Below, piece after piece: positions 9,977 through 21,278 of a stretch of DNA of 64,000 bases. The DNA comes from Microvirga flocculans ATCC BAA-817. GTDB taxonomy: Bacteria; Pseudomonadota; Alphaproteobacteria; Rhizobiales; Beijerinckiaceae. Every line of letters begins with the position of its first letter. The first letter of the stretch is position 1. The position numbers and the translations under genes were made by a program. Location: contig NZ_JAEA01000003.1 in assembly GCF_000518665.1 (NCBI RefSeq), positions 62,001-126,000 on the forward strand, written 5' to 3'. The notes under the pieces were generated by a model. It saw nothing but the letters and a program-made list of their open reading frames with translations, was not told where the DNA came from and searched no databases.

Positions 9977-10066
9977 CGCCTTCTCGCCTGCACTCTATCC
10001 TTCACCTGTTATTTGATTACGCCATTTTTTAAAGTGCCGAAACGCACGCGCGACGATTCTTTTCTC

Positions 10067-11329
10067 TCAGGTCTGCCCCGGCTTGAGCTTGTAGAAGACG
10101 TGACGGCCGATGACGTCCATCTTCTTCAGGCGTCGGGCCCAATAGGGGCGGACGTAGTTCGCATGGTAATGCGTCGCCCCGCCCACATCGGCGAGATAGG
10201 TCTTGCCTTCGAGCACCGCGCTCGCGACCTCCTTCGCCCGCTCCCAGGCATCGGATTCGCGGATGCGCAGGGATTTGCCTTCGCAGGCGAAGGTGAACTG
10301 GCAAGCCAAGTGGCGATGGCGGTTCTGATAGACCACGCCGCAGATGCTGGACGGGTAGAGCCCGCTCTTCACGCGGTTGAGCACCACCTGCGCCACGGCG
10401 GCCTGCCCTTCCGGCGGCTCGCTACGGGCTTCGAAATAGACGGCCTCGGCAAGGCAGCGCTGTTCCTTGGTGAGATCGTCGGGATCGATCAGGTCGGCAT
10501 AGCGCGGACGATCCTCGTCCTCGGCCTTCGGCAGGATCGTCATGTCGCCCCGGTCCAGGCGCGGCGATTGCAGCGAGACGGGCGCCGCCGCGATCTCGAT
10601 CGGCATGGCGTCGACCGGAGCCGGCGTCGTGGAGGACAGGGCGATGGCGCGCTTCACCATGGGCGTGGTGGGGCTTGCCGCGGCTCCGGTGGATCCGGCC
10701 GCGGCAGCGGCCGGCGACTGGATCGAGGTGGCCTGCCGCGTGGTGGTGTATTCGGGAGCCTGCCACGGCTCGAAGACCTGCTCCATCTCGGGCGCCTCGA
10801 GCTGGCCCTCCATGAGCACGGTCGGGGGCAGAAGGCGCTCGTCCTGGCCATACAGCAACCGCGCGCTGCCGACCTGGTTGAGGGTGGGGCCCAGCTGCTT
10901 GGCGCGGCGGGACAGGGTAGCGTGCGGCGCGACCAGCGGATGGCCTTTCAGCGAACGGTCGACGATGGCGTCGGCGCCCGCATCCGCCTTCCGGTCGGCC
11001 TTGAGCGGGCCTGAATCGGCCGTCTCGTCCGGCAGGTCGTAGCGCGGCAGGGAACGGAGAATGTCGCGGTCGATTCCGAGCTTGCCCCCGGCGATGGAGG
11101 CGCCGGTCGGGGGGATGAGGGCCGTATCCGCGATGCGGGCGGCCGCGCTGCGGGGAGAAAAGCTCACGCCGGAATGCAGATCGTTGCTGGCGGACGCCGT
11201 GAACGAGATCAGGAGGCCCGTCGCAAGCGCCCAGGGAGCCGTGGTGGCGCAGATCCATTTCACCCGAGATCGACGGTTCCGAACACGCACGCGAAACACC
11301 CTGCAAAAACTCGACACGACCCGGAGCAT
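10067..11329 (-). CDS. SleB-family cell wall hydrolase
   Basis: A 420-residue envelope protein. A basic N-terminus is followed by a hydrophobic segment (ICATTAPWALATGLLISFTASA, about 26-47) acting as a signal anchor. A long low-complexity region rich in Ala/Pro/Ser/Thr follows. The C-terminal 135 residues are the hydrolase_2 (SleB/CwlJ) domain: LAEAVYFEARSEP with the catalytic Glu, GQAAVAQVVLNRVKS, YPSSICGVVYQ, ATHYHANYVRPYWA. In this family it cleaves peptidoglycan, probably as a lytic enzyme in cell-wall remodelling rather than spore germination. It stands alone, upstream of the XRE gene's end. Two TTAACC-like half sites lie ahead of it. Confidence 0.88.
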   Translation of the reverse strand: MLRVVSSFCRVFRVRVRNRRSRVKWICATTAPWALATGLLISFTASASNDLHSGVSFSPRSAAARIADTALIPPTGASIAGGKLGIDRDILRSLPRYDLPDETADSGPLKADRKADAGADAIVDRSLKGHPLVAPHATLSRRAKQLGPTLNQVGSARLLYGQDERLLPPTVLMEGQLEAPEMEQVFEPWQAPEYTTTRQATSIQSPAAAAAGSTGAAASPTTPMVKRAIALSSTTPAPVDAMPIEIAAAPVSLQSPRLDRGDMTILPKAEDEDRPRYADLIDPDDLTKEQRCLAEAVYFEARSEPPEGQAAVAQVVLNRVKSGLYPSSICGVVYQNRHRHLACQFTFACEGKSLRIRESDAWERAKEVASAVLEGKTYLADVGGATHYHANYVRPYWARRLKKMDVIGRHVFYKLKPGQT

Positions 11330-11365
11330 CCAGCAGGAGGGCTCCGTTGGCTTAAAGTTATCGCG

Positions 11366-11390
11366 GGTTAAGGTTGATGGCTGGTTAAGG
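11366..11390 (-). promoter_or_regulatory. Direct repeat of GGTTAAGG upstream of the SleB hydrolase
   Basis: Two identical 8-mers GGTTAAGG lie 17 bp apart, 37-61 bp before the hydrolase start. On the coding strand they read CCTTAACC. The core TTAACC is the CtrA half-site form known in alphaproteobacteria, but the spacing is not the usual TTAA-N7-TTAA. Weak evidence. Confidence 0.3.
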
Positions 11391-11410
11391 CAGGGCCGGA
11401 CCCGTCCGGA

Positions 11411-12250
11411 TCAGCCTGCGGCAGCCTGACGCTTCCCGGCCATGCGCCTGAGCGCTTCCCCGCTCTCCGCATCGGCCGGAAAGAAGGCCTCGATGGCGAG
11501 TTCGGAGAGCGTCACGTCGACCGGCGTGCCGAAGATCGTGATGGTGCTGAAGAGCGTCAGCACGCCCTCCTCCGTCACGAGCTGGAGCGGCACCACGAGG
11601 CCCGCATAGTCATGACCCTGCCGAGGGCCTCGCACAGCCGCATCGGGCGTCGGATAGGAGCGCAGCTCCTCGGTCAGGGCCGCCAGCACCGCATCGCCCG
11701 TCGCATCCACCTGATGCTGCAGACGGTGCACGAGATGATGCCGCCATTCGGTAAAGTTGACGATGCGCCGAGCGAGCCCTGCGGGATGAACGCTCAGGCG
11801 CAGCACATTGACCGGCGGCTTCATGAGCGCCGGGTCCACATCGCCGATCAGGGAAACGAGCGCCTCGTTGGCCGAGACCAGGGACCAATGCCGGTCGACC
11901 GCGAGCGCGGGATAGGGATCGTGCCCCTTGAGCACGAGATCGACCGCATGACGCATGCTTGCGAGCGCCGGATCGTCCAGGGAGCGCTCAGAATAGACCG
12001 GCGCATAGCCCGCCGAGACCAGCATGATGTTGCGCTCACGCAGGGGCATGTCGAGCTTCTCGGCGAGCAGCAGCACCATCTCGCGGCTCGGCTGGGAGCG
12101 GCCGGTCTCGAGAAAGCTCAGGTGGCGCGTGGAGATCTCGGCCTCGAGGGCCAGATCCATCTGGCTCATGCGCCGGCGCTGGCGCCACTCGCGCAGGTAG
12201 TCGCCGACAGGAAGGGAGGCAGTCACGGATTGGCTTTTTGCGGTCTTCAT
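11411..12250 (-). CDS. XRE-family regulator with MmyB-like ligand domain
   Basis: A 279-residue transcription factor. The N-terminal helix-turn-helix at about 15-70 (YLREWRQRRRMSQMDLALEAEISTRHLSFLETGRS in sense) is followed by a C-terminal MmyB-type PAS-like ligand domain (HWSLVSANEALVSLIGDVDP, NFTEWRHHLVHRLQ, VTEEGVLTLFSTITIFGTPVDVTLSELAIEAFFPAD). Members often bind fatty-acid-like ligands and repress a neighbouring gene. It faces the small membrane protein gene across 122 bp, so that gene is its likely target (inference). The ATG at 12250 gives the family length; an upstream start adds an implausible Gly/Pro-rich leader. Confidence 0.9.
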   Translation of the reverse strand: MKTAKSQSVTASLPVGDYLREWRQRRRMSQMDLALEAEISTRHLSFLETGRSQPSREMVLLLAEKLDMPLRERNIMLVSAGYAPVYSERSLDDPALASMRHAVDLVLKGHDPYPALAVDRHWSLVSANEALVSLIGDVDPALMKPPVNVLRLSVHPAGLARRIVNFTEWRHHLVHRLQHQVDATGDAVLAALTEELRSYPTPDAAVRGPRQGHDYAGLVVPLQLVTEEGVLTLFSTITIFGTPVDVTLSELAIEAFFPADAESGEALRRMAGKRQAAAG

Positions 12251-12372
12251 GGGGGGACCATAGCCTGTGACGCGCCCGTCTTCCATGACCTCGGAGGTAA
12301 TCGACGGCGCTCACGGCCTGCGAAATCCTTAGGGCCAGGTTGAAGCCTCAACCGATACCCAAGGAGACAACC

Positions 12373-12774
12373 ATGACGACGATCAATGCCTCCCCGCTTC
12401 TCCGCCAGGCCCTCCTGGCCGATGCCGCCACCAGCGGCGCCTTCGGGCTGCTGATGCTGATCGGCGCCGGCCCGCTGAGCGGCCTTCTCGGCCTGCCGGA
12501 AACGCTCCTGCGCATCGCGGGAATCGCTCTTCTGCCCTATGCGGGCTTCCTCGGCTGGCTCGGGGTACGCGAGGCGATCCTCAAGCCCGTCGCCTGGGCC
12601 GTGGTTCTCGGCAACGCCCTGTGGGTCGCCGACAGCGCGCTGCTCCTGATGAGCGGCTGGATCGCGCCGACGAGCGCGGGCTACGCCTTCGTGATCGCTC
12701 AAGCCCTCGTGGTGCTGATGTACGCGGAATTCCAGTATGTGGGCCTGCGCCGCTCGACGGAATCGCTGGCGTGA
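12373..12774 (+). CDS. Small four-helix membrane protein
   Basis: A 133-residue hydrophobic protein with about four membrane segments (residues ~22-40, 46-62, 70-92, 98-118) and short loops. I do not recognise a named family; similar small proteins are annotated only as hypothetical integral membrane proteins. An AAGGAGA ribosome site lies 7 nt before the chosen ATG, which is why the upstream ATG at 12340 is not used. It is divergent from the XRE/MmyB regulator and probably controlled by it. Confidence 0.8.
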   Translation: MTTINASPLLRQALLADAATSGAFGLLMLIGAGPLSGLLGLPETLLRIAGIALLPYAGFLGWLGVREAILKPVAWAVVLGNALWVADSALLLMSGWIAPTSAGYAFVIAQALVVLMYAEFQYVGLRRSTESLA

Positions 12775-12790
12775 CCGCCGGCGCATCGCA

Positions 12791-12820
12791 CGTCATCCCG
12801 GAGCGCCTTCCGGGATGACG
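12791..12820. repeat. Perfect 12-bp palindrome (CGTCATCCCGGA arms)
   Basis: Arms CGTCATCCCGGA and its complement around a 6-nt loop lie between the convergent membrane-protein and GFA genes. The form is that of REP/terminator-type hairpins. It has no T-run, so it is better read as a REP-like element that may also stop transcription. Confidence 0.65.
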
Positions 12821-12833
12821 ATGCGGCCTGTTC

Positions 12834-13184
12834 CTATCGATCCCGCCCATTGAACGGGATCGTCTTGATGTCGGAGAGTTCGACATTCTCCAGACAACGG
12901 ATGTTGATGGCGGCCATCGCTTCGCCCGTGGGCTGCCTTCCCTCGCCAAAGGTCCCGCAGCCGCATGTGGAGCAGAAGCGGTGCCGGATCGTGTGCGTGT
13001 TGAAGGTGTAGGTGGCAAGATCCTCCTCGCCGCGGGTCACGTTCAGCGCCCCGCGCGGCACGAAGGTCAGGAGATAACCCTTGCGCCGGCAGATGGAGCA
13101 ATTGCATTCGATGACCTGTTCGAGATCCGTCTCGACCTCGAACGCGACCTTGCCGCAATGGCAAGAACCCTTGTGCAGCGCCAC
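12834..13184 (-). CDS. GFA-family zinc protein
   Basis: A 116-residue member of the glutathione-dependent formaldehyde-activating (GFA)/CENP-V fold family. The zinc-binding cysteines are visible: SCHCGKV near the N-terminus, ECNCSICRRKG around residue 30, and RFCSTCGCGTFG around 70. Family members bind two zinc ions in a beta-tent fold. Only a few act on S-hydroxymethylglutathione, so the reaction is not claimed. It lies in the same direction as and 21 nt downstream of the small membrane gene at 13206-13481, so it probably shares the ppdK transcript. Confidence 0.88.
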   Translation of the reverse strand: MALHKGSCHCGKVAFEVETDLEQVIECNCSICRRKGYLLTFVPRGALNVTRGEEDLATYTFNTHTIRHRFCSTCGCGTFGEGRQPTGEAMAAINIRCLENVELSDIKTIPFNGRDR

Positions 13185-13205
13185 TCGCTTCCTCCTTGAA
13201 GATGA

Positions 13206-13480
13206 TTAGCCTGAGAACGCCACCATCGCCGTCACGATCAGGCCCGCTCCGATCACCGCCACGAAACGGTCGCCCATGGTGAGGGGCTCCGCCCTGCCCT
13301 GCGCCGCCCTCTGGCCGATGATGAGATCGATCACCAGCGAGACCGCGAAGGGCCAGGCGGCCGGAGGCACGGCCGCCTGCTGCAGATGAGGCTGCAGGAC
13401 CGCAATGAGGCCGATCGCGATGCCGGAGGCCAGCACCGCGACGATGTAGAGCAAACGGCTGCGCGCCAGGGTCATGTGCA

Positions 13481-13481
<1 letters not shown>
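13206..13481 (-). CDS. Small membrane protein coupled to ppdK
   Basis: A 91-residue protein with two or three hydrophobic segments (YIVAVLASGIAIGLIAVLQ near 13-31, AWPFAVSLVIDLII near 42-56, VAVIGAGLIVTAMVAF at the end). The first ATG overlaps the ppdK stop by one base (TGATG), which indicates translational coupling. A second ATG two codons later is possible. I do not recognise the family and claim no function. The coupling makes it likely to be made together with pyruvate phosphate dikinase. Confidence 0.65.
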
Positions 13482-16159
<2,678 letters not shown>

Positions 16160-16492
16160 CACTCGACCTCTTGGCTCAATAAGCGCCCTGCTCCAGCGCA
16201 GGTGCTGGCTTGAAACATGTGGAGCCCGAACGCAAGCTGAACAGCTACGGTTCTTTCGAACTATCGAAGCGGATAATATGTCGCCTCTGCAGAACCCGCC
16301 GAAGATCCAGGGCAAGCAGGGATCCAACAGGACGCCCCATTGGCCTGAACGGACTACTCCGTTCCCAAGTAATCATTAAGTTCCAGACCCAAAGCCGAAT
16401 AGTCGCCCAGGAACCCTCCGCGAGCAGCCGTCCTGCGGCATAATGGCCTCTTCTGAAGGCAGCGCCCGCAGCGTCTCCAAGCGGAGGAAGCC
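16160..16492. other. Divergent intergenic region between ppdK and an RTX gene
   Basis: 333 bp with no supportable gene. It must contain the divergent promoters of ppdK and the RTX gene. A GGAGGAA ribosome site lies just before 16493. I see no convincing -35/-10 pair and no repeat. Confidence 0.6.
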
Positions 16493-17596
16493 ATGGCCGT
16501 TTTCACCGTCACCGTTACCAGTTCCTCAGGCGTGGACCTCTCGTTCTTCTTTCCCGGCTTGATTGCGACGAGAGAGATAGGAGCCGGCTATAATCCGACC
16601 AGCGGGTCTGCGAGCTACTATGCCGTTAGTAATGGCGTCACAGACAGTTCAAAGTATTATAATATCAATACTTTGGGTAAGAACTATTCGTTCCCCATCG
16701 GCGATGGAGGACTTGCCGGAACGATTACATCGGCAACCCTTTCGGTGACGCCTGCAGGCGGGACCGAGACTCAACTGGCTACCCTGTCCATTGCCCTGGG
16801 GTCGGGAACTACCTCCCTCGGCGGAATCCCCATACCCTCCCTATTGGACATGACGCCGAACTCGATTTTACGCCTGTCGAACCGGCTCGACTCCGACGGA
16901 ACCAAGCTGATCCTCTACGGCGCCGATGGGAACGACAGGCTCATCGGCAGCCAATGGGGCGACACCCTCGACGGCCGGCGGGGCATCGACCGGCTCGAAG
17001 GTTCGGGAGGCGACGACCTCTACTACGTGGACAACGCCCTGGACGTTGTCACCGAATATGCCGGACAAGGCTCCGACACCGTGATCTCGACCGTGAACTA
17101 CCGGCTTGCGGCGGGAGTGTCGGTGGAAAGCCTGCAAGCTTTCGACAGCGCCGGGCGGCTGAGCCTGACGGGCAATGCCTTTTCCAACCGCCTCTTCGGA
17201 AACGGCAGCGTCAACCGACTCGACGGAGGCGCCGGAAACGACCAGATCACCGGCGGGTCGGGCAAGGACGTCTTCATGTTCACGACGAAGCTGAGCAAGA
17301 CAGGCAATGTCGATCAGATCCTGGACTTCCGCGTCGCCGACGACGGCATCTGGCTCGAGAACGGCATCTTCAAGGGCCTCGGCAAGGCCGGCAACCTCGC
17401 CCATCCTGCGAAGCTCAAGGCCGACGCCTTCCATATCGGCTCCCGCGCGCACGATGCGACTGATCGGATCATCTACAACAAGACGACCGGCGCGCTTTAT
17501 TACGATCCCGACGGAACCGGATCGTCCTCCCAAATCAAATTCGCCCAGCTCACCAAGGGGCTGAAGATGACGGCGGCTGACTTCTTCACGATCTGA
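16493..17596 (+). CDS. RTX calcium-binding secreted protein, non-protease
   Basis: A 367-residue protein. Residues 1 to about 140 are a Ser/Thr/Gly-rich domain that I do not recognise and that lacks any HExxH. Residues ~142-263 hold degenerate and good RTX nonapeptides (GADGNDRLIG, GGRGIDRLEGSGGDDLYY, GGAGNDQITGGSGKDVF). The last 105 residues repeat the C-terminal module of the M10 protease at 8537-9976 and likewise end DFFxI, consistent with type I secretion. A GGAGGAA site precedes the ATG. Codons in the first third are more AT-rich than the neighbours (for example around 16640-16690), a possible sign of a recently acquired domain. The function is unknown. Confidence 0.8.
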   Translation: MAVFTVTVTSSSGVDLSFFFPGLIATREIGAGYNPTSGSASYYAVSNGVTDSSKYYNINTLGKNYSFPIGDGGLAGTITSATLSVTPAGGTETQLATLSIALGSGTTSLGGIPIPSLLDMTPNSILRLSNRLDSDGTKLILYGADGNDRLIGSQWGDTLDGRRGIDRLEGSGGDDLYYVDNALDVVTEYAGQGSDTVISTVNYRLAAGVSVESLQAFDSAGRLSLTGNAFSNRLFGNGSVNRLDGGAGNDQITGGSGKDVFMFTTKLSKTGNVDQILDFRVADDGIWLENGIFKGLGKAGNLAHPAKLKADAFHIGSRAHDATDRIIYNKTTGALYYDPDGTGSSSQIKFAQLTKGLKMTAADFFTI

Positions 17597-17617
17597 GGAA
17601 GACCTTCAAAAAGGAAA

Positions 17618-17637
17618 GGCCGGGTCTAAGCCCGGCC
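17618..17637. terminator. Bidirectional hairpin between convergent genes
   Basis: GGCCGGG-6 nt-CCCGGCC lies between the convergent RTX and L,D-transpeptidase genes. There is no long T-run, but the placement and the strong stem suit a terminator. The arms are the same as those of the GGCCGGG/CCCGGCC elements near ispE. Confidence 0.5.
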
Positions 17638-17664
17638 CCTATCGTTATCTATCGCAGCCCTGAA

Positions 17665-18306
17665 TCAGACTCGGTACCGCCCGTTGCGTTTCACATAGAC
17701 CGTCGTGCCGACGGGAACGCGCTCGTAGAGGTCGGCCACGTCCTCATTGAGCATGCGCACGCAGCCGGAGGAAACCTGCTCGCCGATGCTCCAGGGCTCG
17801 TTGGTGCCATGGATGCGGAAGAGGATGTCCTGGCCGTTCTGGTGGAGATAGAGGGCACGGGCACCGAGCGGGTTGTCGAGACCGGCTTCCACATAGCGGG
17901 GCAGGTCCGGCTTGATTCCGACCATGGTCTTGGTGGGCGACCAGTTGGGCCACACGCCCTTGCGGCCGACGGTTGCGATGCCCTTCCAGGAGAAGCCCTG
18001 CCTGCCGACGCCCACGCCGTAGCGGATCGCCTTGCCCTCGGGCTGGACGAGGTAGAGCATCCGCTCGTCGATATCGACCACGATGGAGCCCGGCTTCTCG
18101 GGGCCCTTGTACTCGACTGTCTGGCGCGCGTATTTCGCGTCCATCTTGCGGCGGTCGACCAGCGGGATGTCGTGCGGCTCGTCCGGGATGGTGCCGATAT
18201 ACCAGCCGGAATCGTCGCTTGAAGCGACCTCGTAGGGTTCCTGGGCCGTTTGGCAGGCAGCAAGGGACGCGCTCAGGAGAGCGGCGAGCAGCAGGCGTCG
18301 AATCAT
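17665..18306 (-). CDS. L,D-transpeptidase, lipoprotein
   Basis: A 213-residue YkuD-domain enzyme that makes 3-3 peptidoglycan crosslinks or anchors proteins to the wall. The N-terminus MIRRLLLAALLSASLAAC is a lipoprotein signal with Cys at 18, so it is an exported lipoprotein. The catalytic stretch is HGTNEPWSIGEQVSSGCVRM, with the nucleophilic Cys in SGCVRM; upstream are GVGRQGFSW and KPDLPRYVEAGLDNPLGARALYLH. The start is the ATG at 18306, since an upstream extension would bury the signal peptide. It is single-gene and convergent with the RTX gene. Confidence 0.92.
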   Translation of the reverse strand: MIRRLLLAALLSASLAACQTAQEPYEVASSDDSGWYIGTIPDEPHDIPLVDRRKMDAKYARQTVEYKGPEKPGSIVVDIDERMLYLVQPEGKAIRYGVGVGRQGFSWKGIATVGRKGVWPNWSPTKTMVGIKPDLPRYVEAGLDNPLGARALYLHQNGQDILFRIHGTNEPWSIGEQVSSGCVRMLNEDVADLYERVPVGTTVYVKRNGRYRV

Positions 18307-18405
18307 GTTCGGTCTTCTGACTTGAATCGGTTGACGCCTACCTAGAGCGAAGGGAACCTCTTGGCTGTGCCCCCTTCGCAACACCTTAACGGGAATGAGA
18401 GGTTG

Positions 18406-20661
18406 TCACCCCTCGATGCGGGAGAAATCCGCCACCGTGCGGGTCGCCTCGCGGATGTCGTTGAGGAGCCGCAGGCGGTTGGCGCGCAGGCCTGCATCCT
18501 CCGCATTCACGGTCACCTTGTCGAAGAAGGAATCCACGGGCTGGCGCAGGCGGGAGAGCGCCCGCATCGCGCCCTCGAAATCCTCCGCCTGGACGGCGGC
18601 GGCGGCCTCCCGCTTGGCGGCGTCGAGAACCACGGCGAGGGCCTTCTCCTCGATCTGGCCCTGGTCGTTCACGATCTGGAGATCCGGCGCCTCGTTATAG
18701 GCACGACCGTCCTTCTTCTCCTCGATGCGCAGGATGTTGGCCGCGCGGCGATAACCGGCAAGCAGGTTCGCGCCGTCCTCCGTGTCGAGGAAGCGGCCCA
18801 GCGCCTCCACGCGGCGGACGATCATGAGCAGGTCGTCCTGGCCGTCCAGCGCGAACACGGCATCGATGAGATCGTGACGCGCGCCCTGGTCGCGGAGATA
18901 GACCTTCAGACGGTCGGCAAAGAAGGAGAGGAGGTCGAGGGCGCGCACATACATGAGGCGCGCGAGACCCTCGGCATTCCCAAGCTGCCTCTGCCGGAAA
19001 ATGGATTCGAGATCAGGCAGGGCCGGATGAGGCACGAGCCCTGCAACGGCGCTGTCGTCGATCGCCTCAACCAGCTTCTTGGCTTCGAGGAATTCCTCGA
19101 ACAAAACGTCCTTCGCATCGCGCGCAAACGGCTTCGCCAGCAGCGAGATCAGCGGGAGCTTGAGGTTATTCTCCAGCACCAGCCTGATCACGCCGAGCGC
19201 AGCGCGGCGCAGCGCGTAAGGATCCTTCGAGCCTGTCGGCTTCTCGTCGATGGCCCAGAAGCCGACGAGGGTGTCGATCTTGTCGGCGAGCGCCACGGCG
19301 ACCGAAACCGGATCGGTCGGCACGCGGTCCGACGGGCCAAGCGGCTTGTAGTGTTCCTCGATGGCGGCGGCGACGGACGGATTCTCGCCCTGGAGCGTCG
19401 CGTAGTAGCGGCCCATGAGGCCTTGAAGCTCGGGAAACTCGCCGACCATTTCGGTGACGAGATCGGCCTTCGCGAGACGCGCGGCGCGTTCCGCCAAGGC
19501 GGGATCCGCGCCGACAATGGGCGCGAGCTCCTTGCTCAGAGCCGCGATGCGCTCCACGCGCTCGTACTGCGTGCCGAGCTTCTCGTGGAACACGATGGAC
19601 TTCAGCTTCTCCAGCCGGTCTTCCAGCTTCACCTTCTGGTCCGTCTCCCAGAAGAACTTGGCGTCGGAGAGGCGCGCGCGCACCACGCGTTCGTTGCCGC
19701 CGACAATCGTCTTGCCGCCATCCGCCGCGATGAGGTTGGAGGTGAGCAGGAATTTGTTGGCGAGCTTGCCCGTCTTCGGATCGCGCAGCACGAAGCATTT
19801 CTGGTTCGCGCGGATCGTGGTGCGGATCACCTCAGGGGGGATATCCAGGAAGGCTTCGTCGAAGGAGCCCATGAGCACCACGGGCCATTCCACCAGACCG
19901 GCGACCTCTTCCAGGAGGCCCTCGTCCTCGACGAGTTCGAGGCCCTGCGCAAAGGCGAGGTCCTTCGCGTCGTGCAGGATCATGTCCTTGCGGCGGTCCG
20001 TGTCGATCACGACCCTGGCGCGCTCCAGCGCCGGCGCATAATCGTCGAAGCGCTTCACGCGGATCTCGCCCGGCGCGAGGAAGCGGTGGCCCTTCGTCAT
20101 ATCGCCGGAGGCGATGCCGTCCACCGTGAAACGCACCACCTCGGGATCTTCCGTCTCGGGACCGAAGGTGCAGACGATGGAATGCAGCGGACGCACCCAG
20201 CGCAGCGAACCGGGCTCGCGGGAGGCCGCGCCCCAGCGCATGGATTTCGGCCAGGGGAAATTCTTGACGATCTGCGGCAGGATCTCCGCCAGCACGTCCG
20301 GCGTGGCGCGGCCGGGCTTCTCGATGATCGCGACGTAGAACTCGCCCTTCTTCGGGTCGCTCTCGATCTTCGCCTGCTCGATGGAGGAAAGCCCCGCCCC
20401 TTTCAGGAAGCCCTGGATGGCCGCATCGGGCGAGCCGACGCGCGGACCTTTTCGTTCCTCGCGCACGTCCTGCCCCTTCACGGGCAGGCCTGCCACATGG
20501 AGCGCGAGACGGCGCGGCGTCGCGAACGCCTTCGCGCCCTCGTAGAGGAAGCCGCGCTCGACGAGCGCGTCGGTCACGAGCTTCTTCAAATCCTCCGCCG
20601 CGCGCCGCTGCATGCGGGCGGGGATTTCTTCGGAAAAGAGTTCAAGGAGAAGATCGGGCAT
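18406..20661 (-). CDS. glyS: Glycyl-tRNA synthetase, beta subunit
   Basis: A 751-residue beta chain of the bacterial alpha2beta2 glycyl-tRNA synthetase, which with GlyQ charges tRNA-Gly. The start [18 protein letters not shown] is the hallmark of the family. Inside are HRFLAPGEI, the KSMRWG segment, [23 protein letters not shown] and the C-terminal anticodon-binding-like domain (VMVMAED-type, here [19 protein letters not shown]). It is the distal gene of a glyQ - DUF559 - glyS transcript, with only 13 nt separating it from the DUF559 stop. Confidence 0.96.
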   Translation of the reverse strand: MPDLLLELFSEEIPARMQRRAAEDLKKLVTDALVERGFLYEGAKAFATPRRLALHVAGLPVKGQDVREERKGPRVGSPDAAIQGFLKGAGLSSIEQAKIESDPKKGEFYVAIIEKPGRATPDVLAEILPQIVKNFPWPKSMRWGAASREPGSLRWVRPLHSIVCTFGPETEDPEVVRFTVDGIASGDMTKGHRFLAPGEIRVKRFDDYAPALERARVVIDTDRRKDMILHDAKDLAFAQGLELVEDEGLLEEVAGLVEWPVVLMGSFDEAFLDIPPEVIRTTIRANQKCFVLRDPKTGKLANKFLLTSNLIAADGGKTIVGGNERVVRARLSDAKFFWETDQKVKLEDRLEKLKSIVFHEKLGTQYERVERIAALSKELAPIVGADPALAERAARLAKADLVTEMVGEFPELQGLMGRYYATLQGENPSVAAAIEEHYKPLGPSDRVPTDPVSVAVALADKIDTLVGFWAIDEKPTGSKDPYALRRAALGVIRLVLENNLKLPLISLLAKPFARDAKDVLFEEFLEAKKLVEAIDDSAVAGLVPHPALPDLESIFRQRQLGNAEGLARLMYVRALDLLSFFADRLKVYLRDQGARHDLIDAVFALDGQDDLLMIVRRVEALGRFLDTEDGANLLAGYRRAANILRIEEKKDGRAYNEAPDLQIVNDQGQIEEKALAVVLDAAKREAAAAVQAEDFEGAMRALSRLRQPVDSFFDKVTVNAEDAGLRANRLRLLNDIREATRTVADFSRIEG

Positions 20662-20674
20662 GGCGGTGCGTTCT

Positions 20675-21103
20675 CTACCCTGCCCTTGAGAGGGAAGGGC
20701 GGCCGTCAGGCCGGGGTGGGGTGGACAGCGCGAGCGCTTCCGATTGAGGCGAGCCATACAGGCCCGCGTAAATGGTGTCGAGGACGCCAGGCATATTCTT
20801 GCTCAGCTCGGCATTCCAGAACCGCATGACGCGGTAGCCCTCGCTTTCAAGCCAGCGAGTACGATGTTCGTCACGGGCAGCGACCTCATCTTCGGCGTGC
20901 TGTCCGCCATCGAGCTCGATGATGAGACGTGCCTTCAGACAGGCGAAATCGGCAACATAGGGGCCGAGCGGCACCTGCCGCCTGAAGTGGCTGCCGTAGA
21001 CTGGTATGTTCTTCAGGGCGCGCCAAAGAGCCTTTTCCGCATCGGTTGCATTCCGACGCAGAGCGCGAGATCGGGACGTGCCGATTTTGCGGGTTGAAGG
21101 CAT
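20675..21103 (-). CDS. DUF559 (Vsr/restriction-endonuclease-like) protein inserted between glyQ and glyS
   Basis: A 142-residue protein of the DUF559 family, which has the PD-(D/E)XK fold of very-short-patch repair nucleases. Typical stretches are [47 protein letters not shown] and [17 protein letters not shown]. The D in YVADF and the ELDGGQH segment supply the likely metal site. The final 16 residues ([16 protein letters not shown]) and the stop are encoded by a palindromic repeat, so the native C-terminus has probably been replaced. It sits in the glyQ/glyS transcript. The cellular role is unknown. Confidence 0.85.
   Translation of the reverse strand: MPSTRKIGTSRSRALRRNATDAEKALWRALKNIPVYGSHFRRQVPLGPYVADFACLKARLIIELDGGQHAEDEVAARDEHRTRWLESEGYRVMRFWNAELSKNMPGVLDTIYAGLYGSPQSEALALSTPPRPDGRPSLSRAG
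20690..20725. repeat. Repeat fragment at the 3' end of the DUF559 gene
   Basis: A CCCTGCCCTTGAGAGGGAAGGG-type palindrome followed by GGCCGTCAGGCCGGGGTGGGG, the same purine/pyrimidine-skewed style as the long element at 21151-21262. It overlaps the end of the DUF559 gene and codes for its last residues. Confidence 0.6.
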
Positions 21104-21150
21104 CTCAGGTCTGTTCCGTTATCAAATTCTCGCTTGAACCGCTGCCCCGA

Positions 21151-21262
21151 CCCTCCTCCCCCTTGTGGGGAGGAGATGGAGGTGGGGGTGTGAGCGATAA
21201 CCTATGCAGCTCTGGCGCTGGCACCCCCACCCTTGATCCCTCCCCACAAGGGGGAGGGAGAA
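21151..21262. repeat. Long palindromic intergenic repeat inside the glyQ-glyS unit
   Basis: A near-perfect inverted repeat of about 110 bp. The left half holds the hairpin CTCCTCCCC-CTTGT-GGGGAGGAG (21153-21175) and a GGTGGGGGTG block (21181-21190). The right half carries the same units in inverse order, CACCCCCACC (21222-21231) and CCCTCCCC-ACAAG-GGGGAGGG (21238-21258). A half copy lies at 30055-30078. It has no coding potential. It looks like a dispersed miniature element and could fold into one strong cruciform or mRNA hairpin between glyQ and DUF559. Confidence 0.8.
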
Positions 21263-21278
21263 GGGCCAGATCTGTTGT

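Noticed and set aside
18361-20829. 822-codon open frame opposite glyS
   Set aside because: A shadow of the well-conserved glyS frame, with no domain in it.
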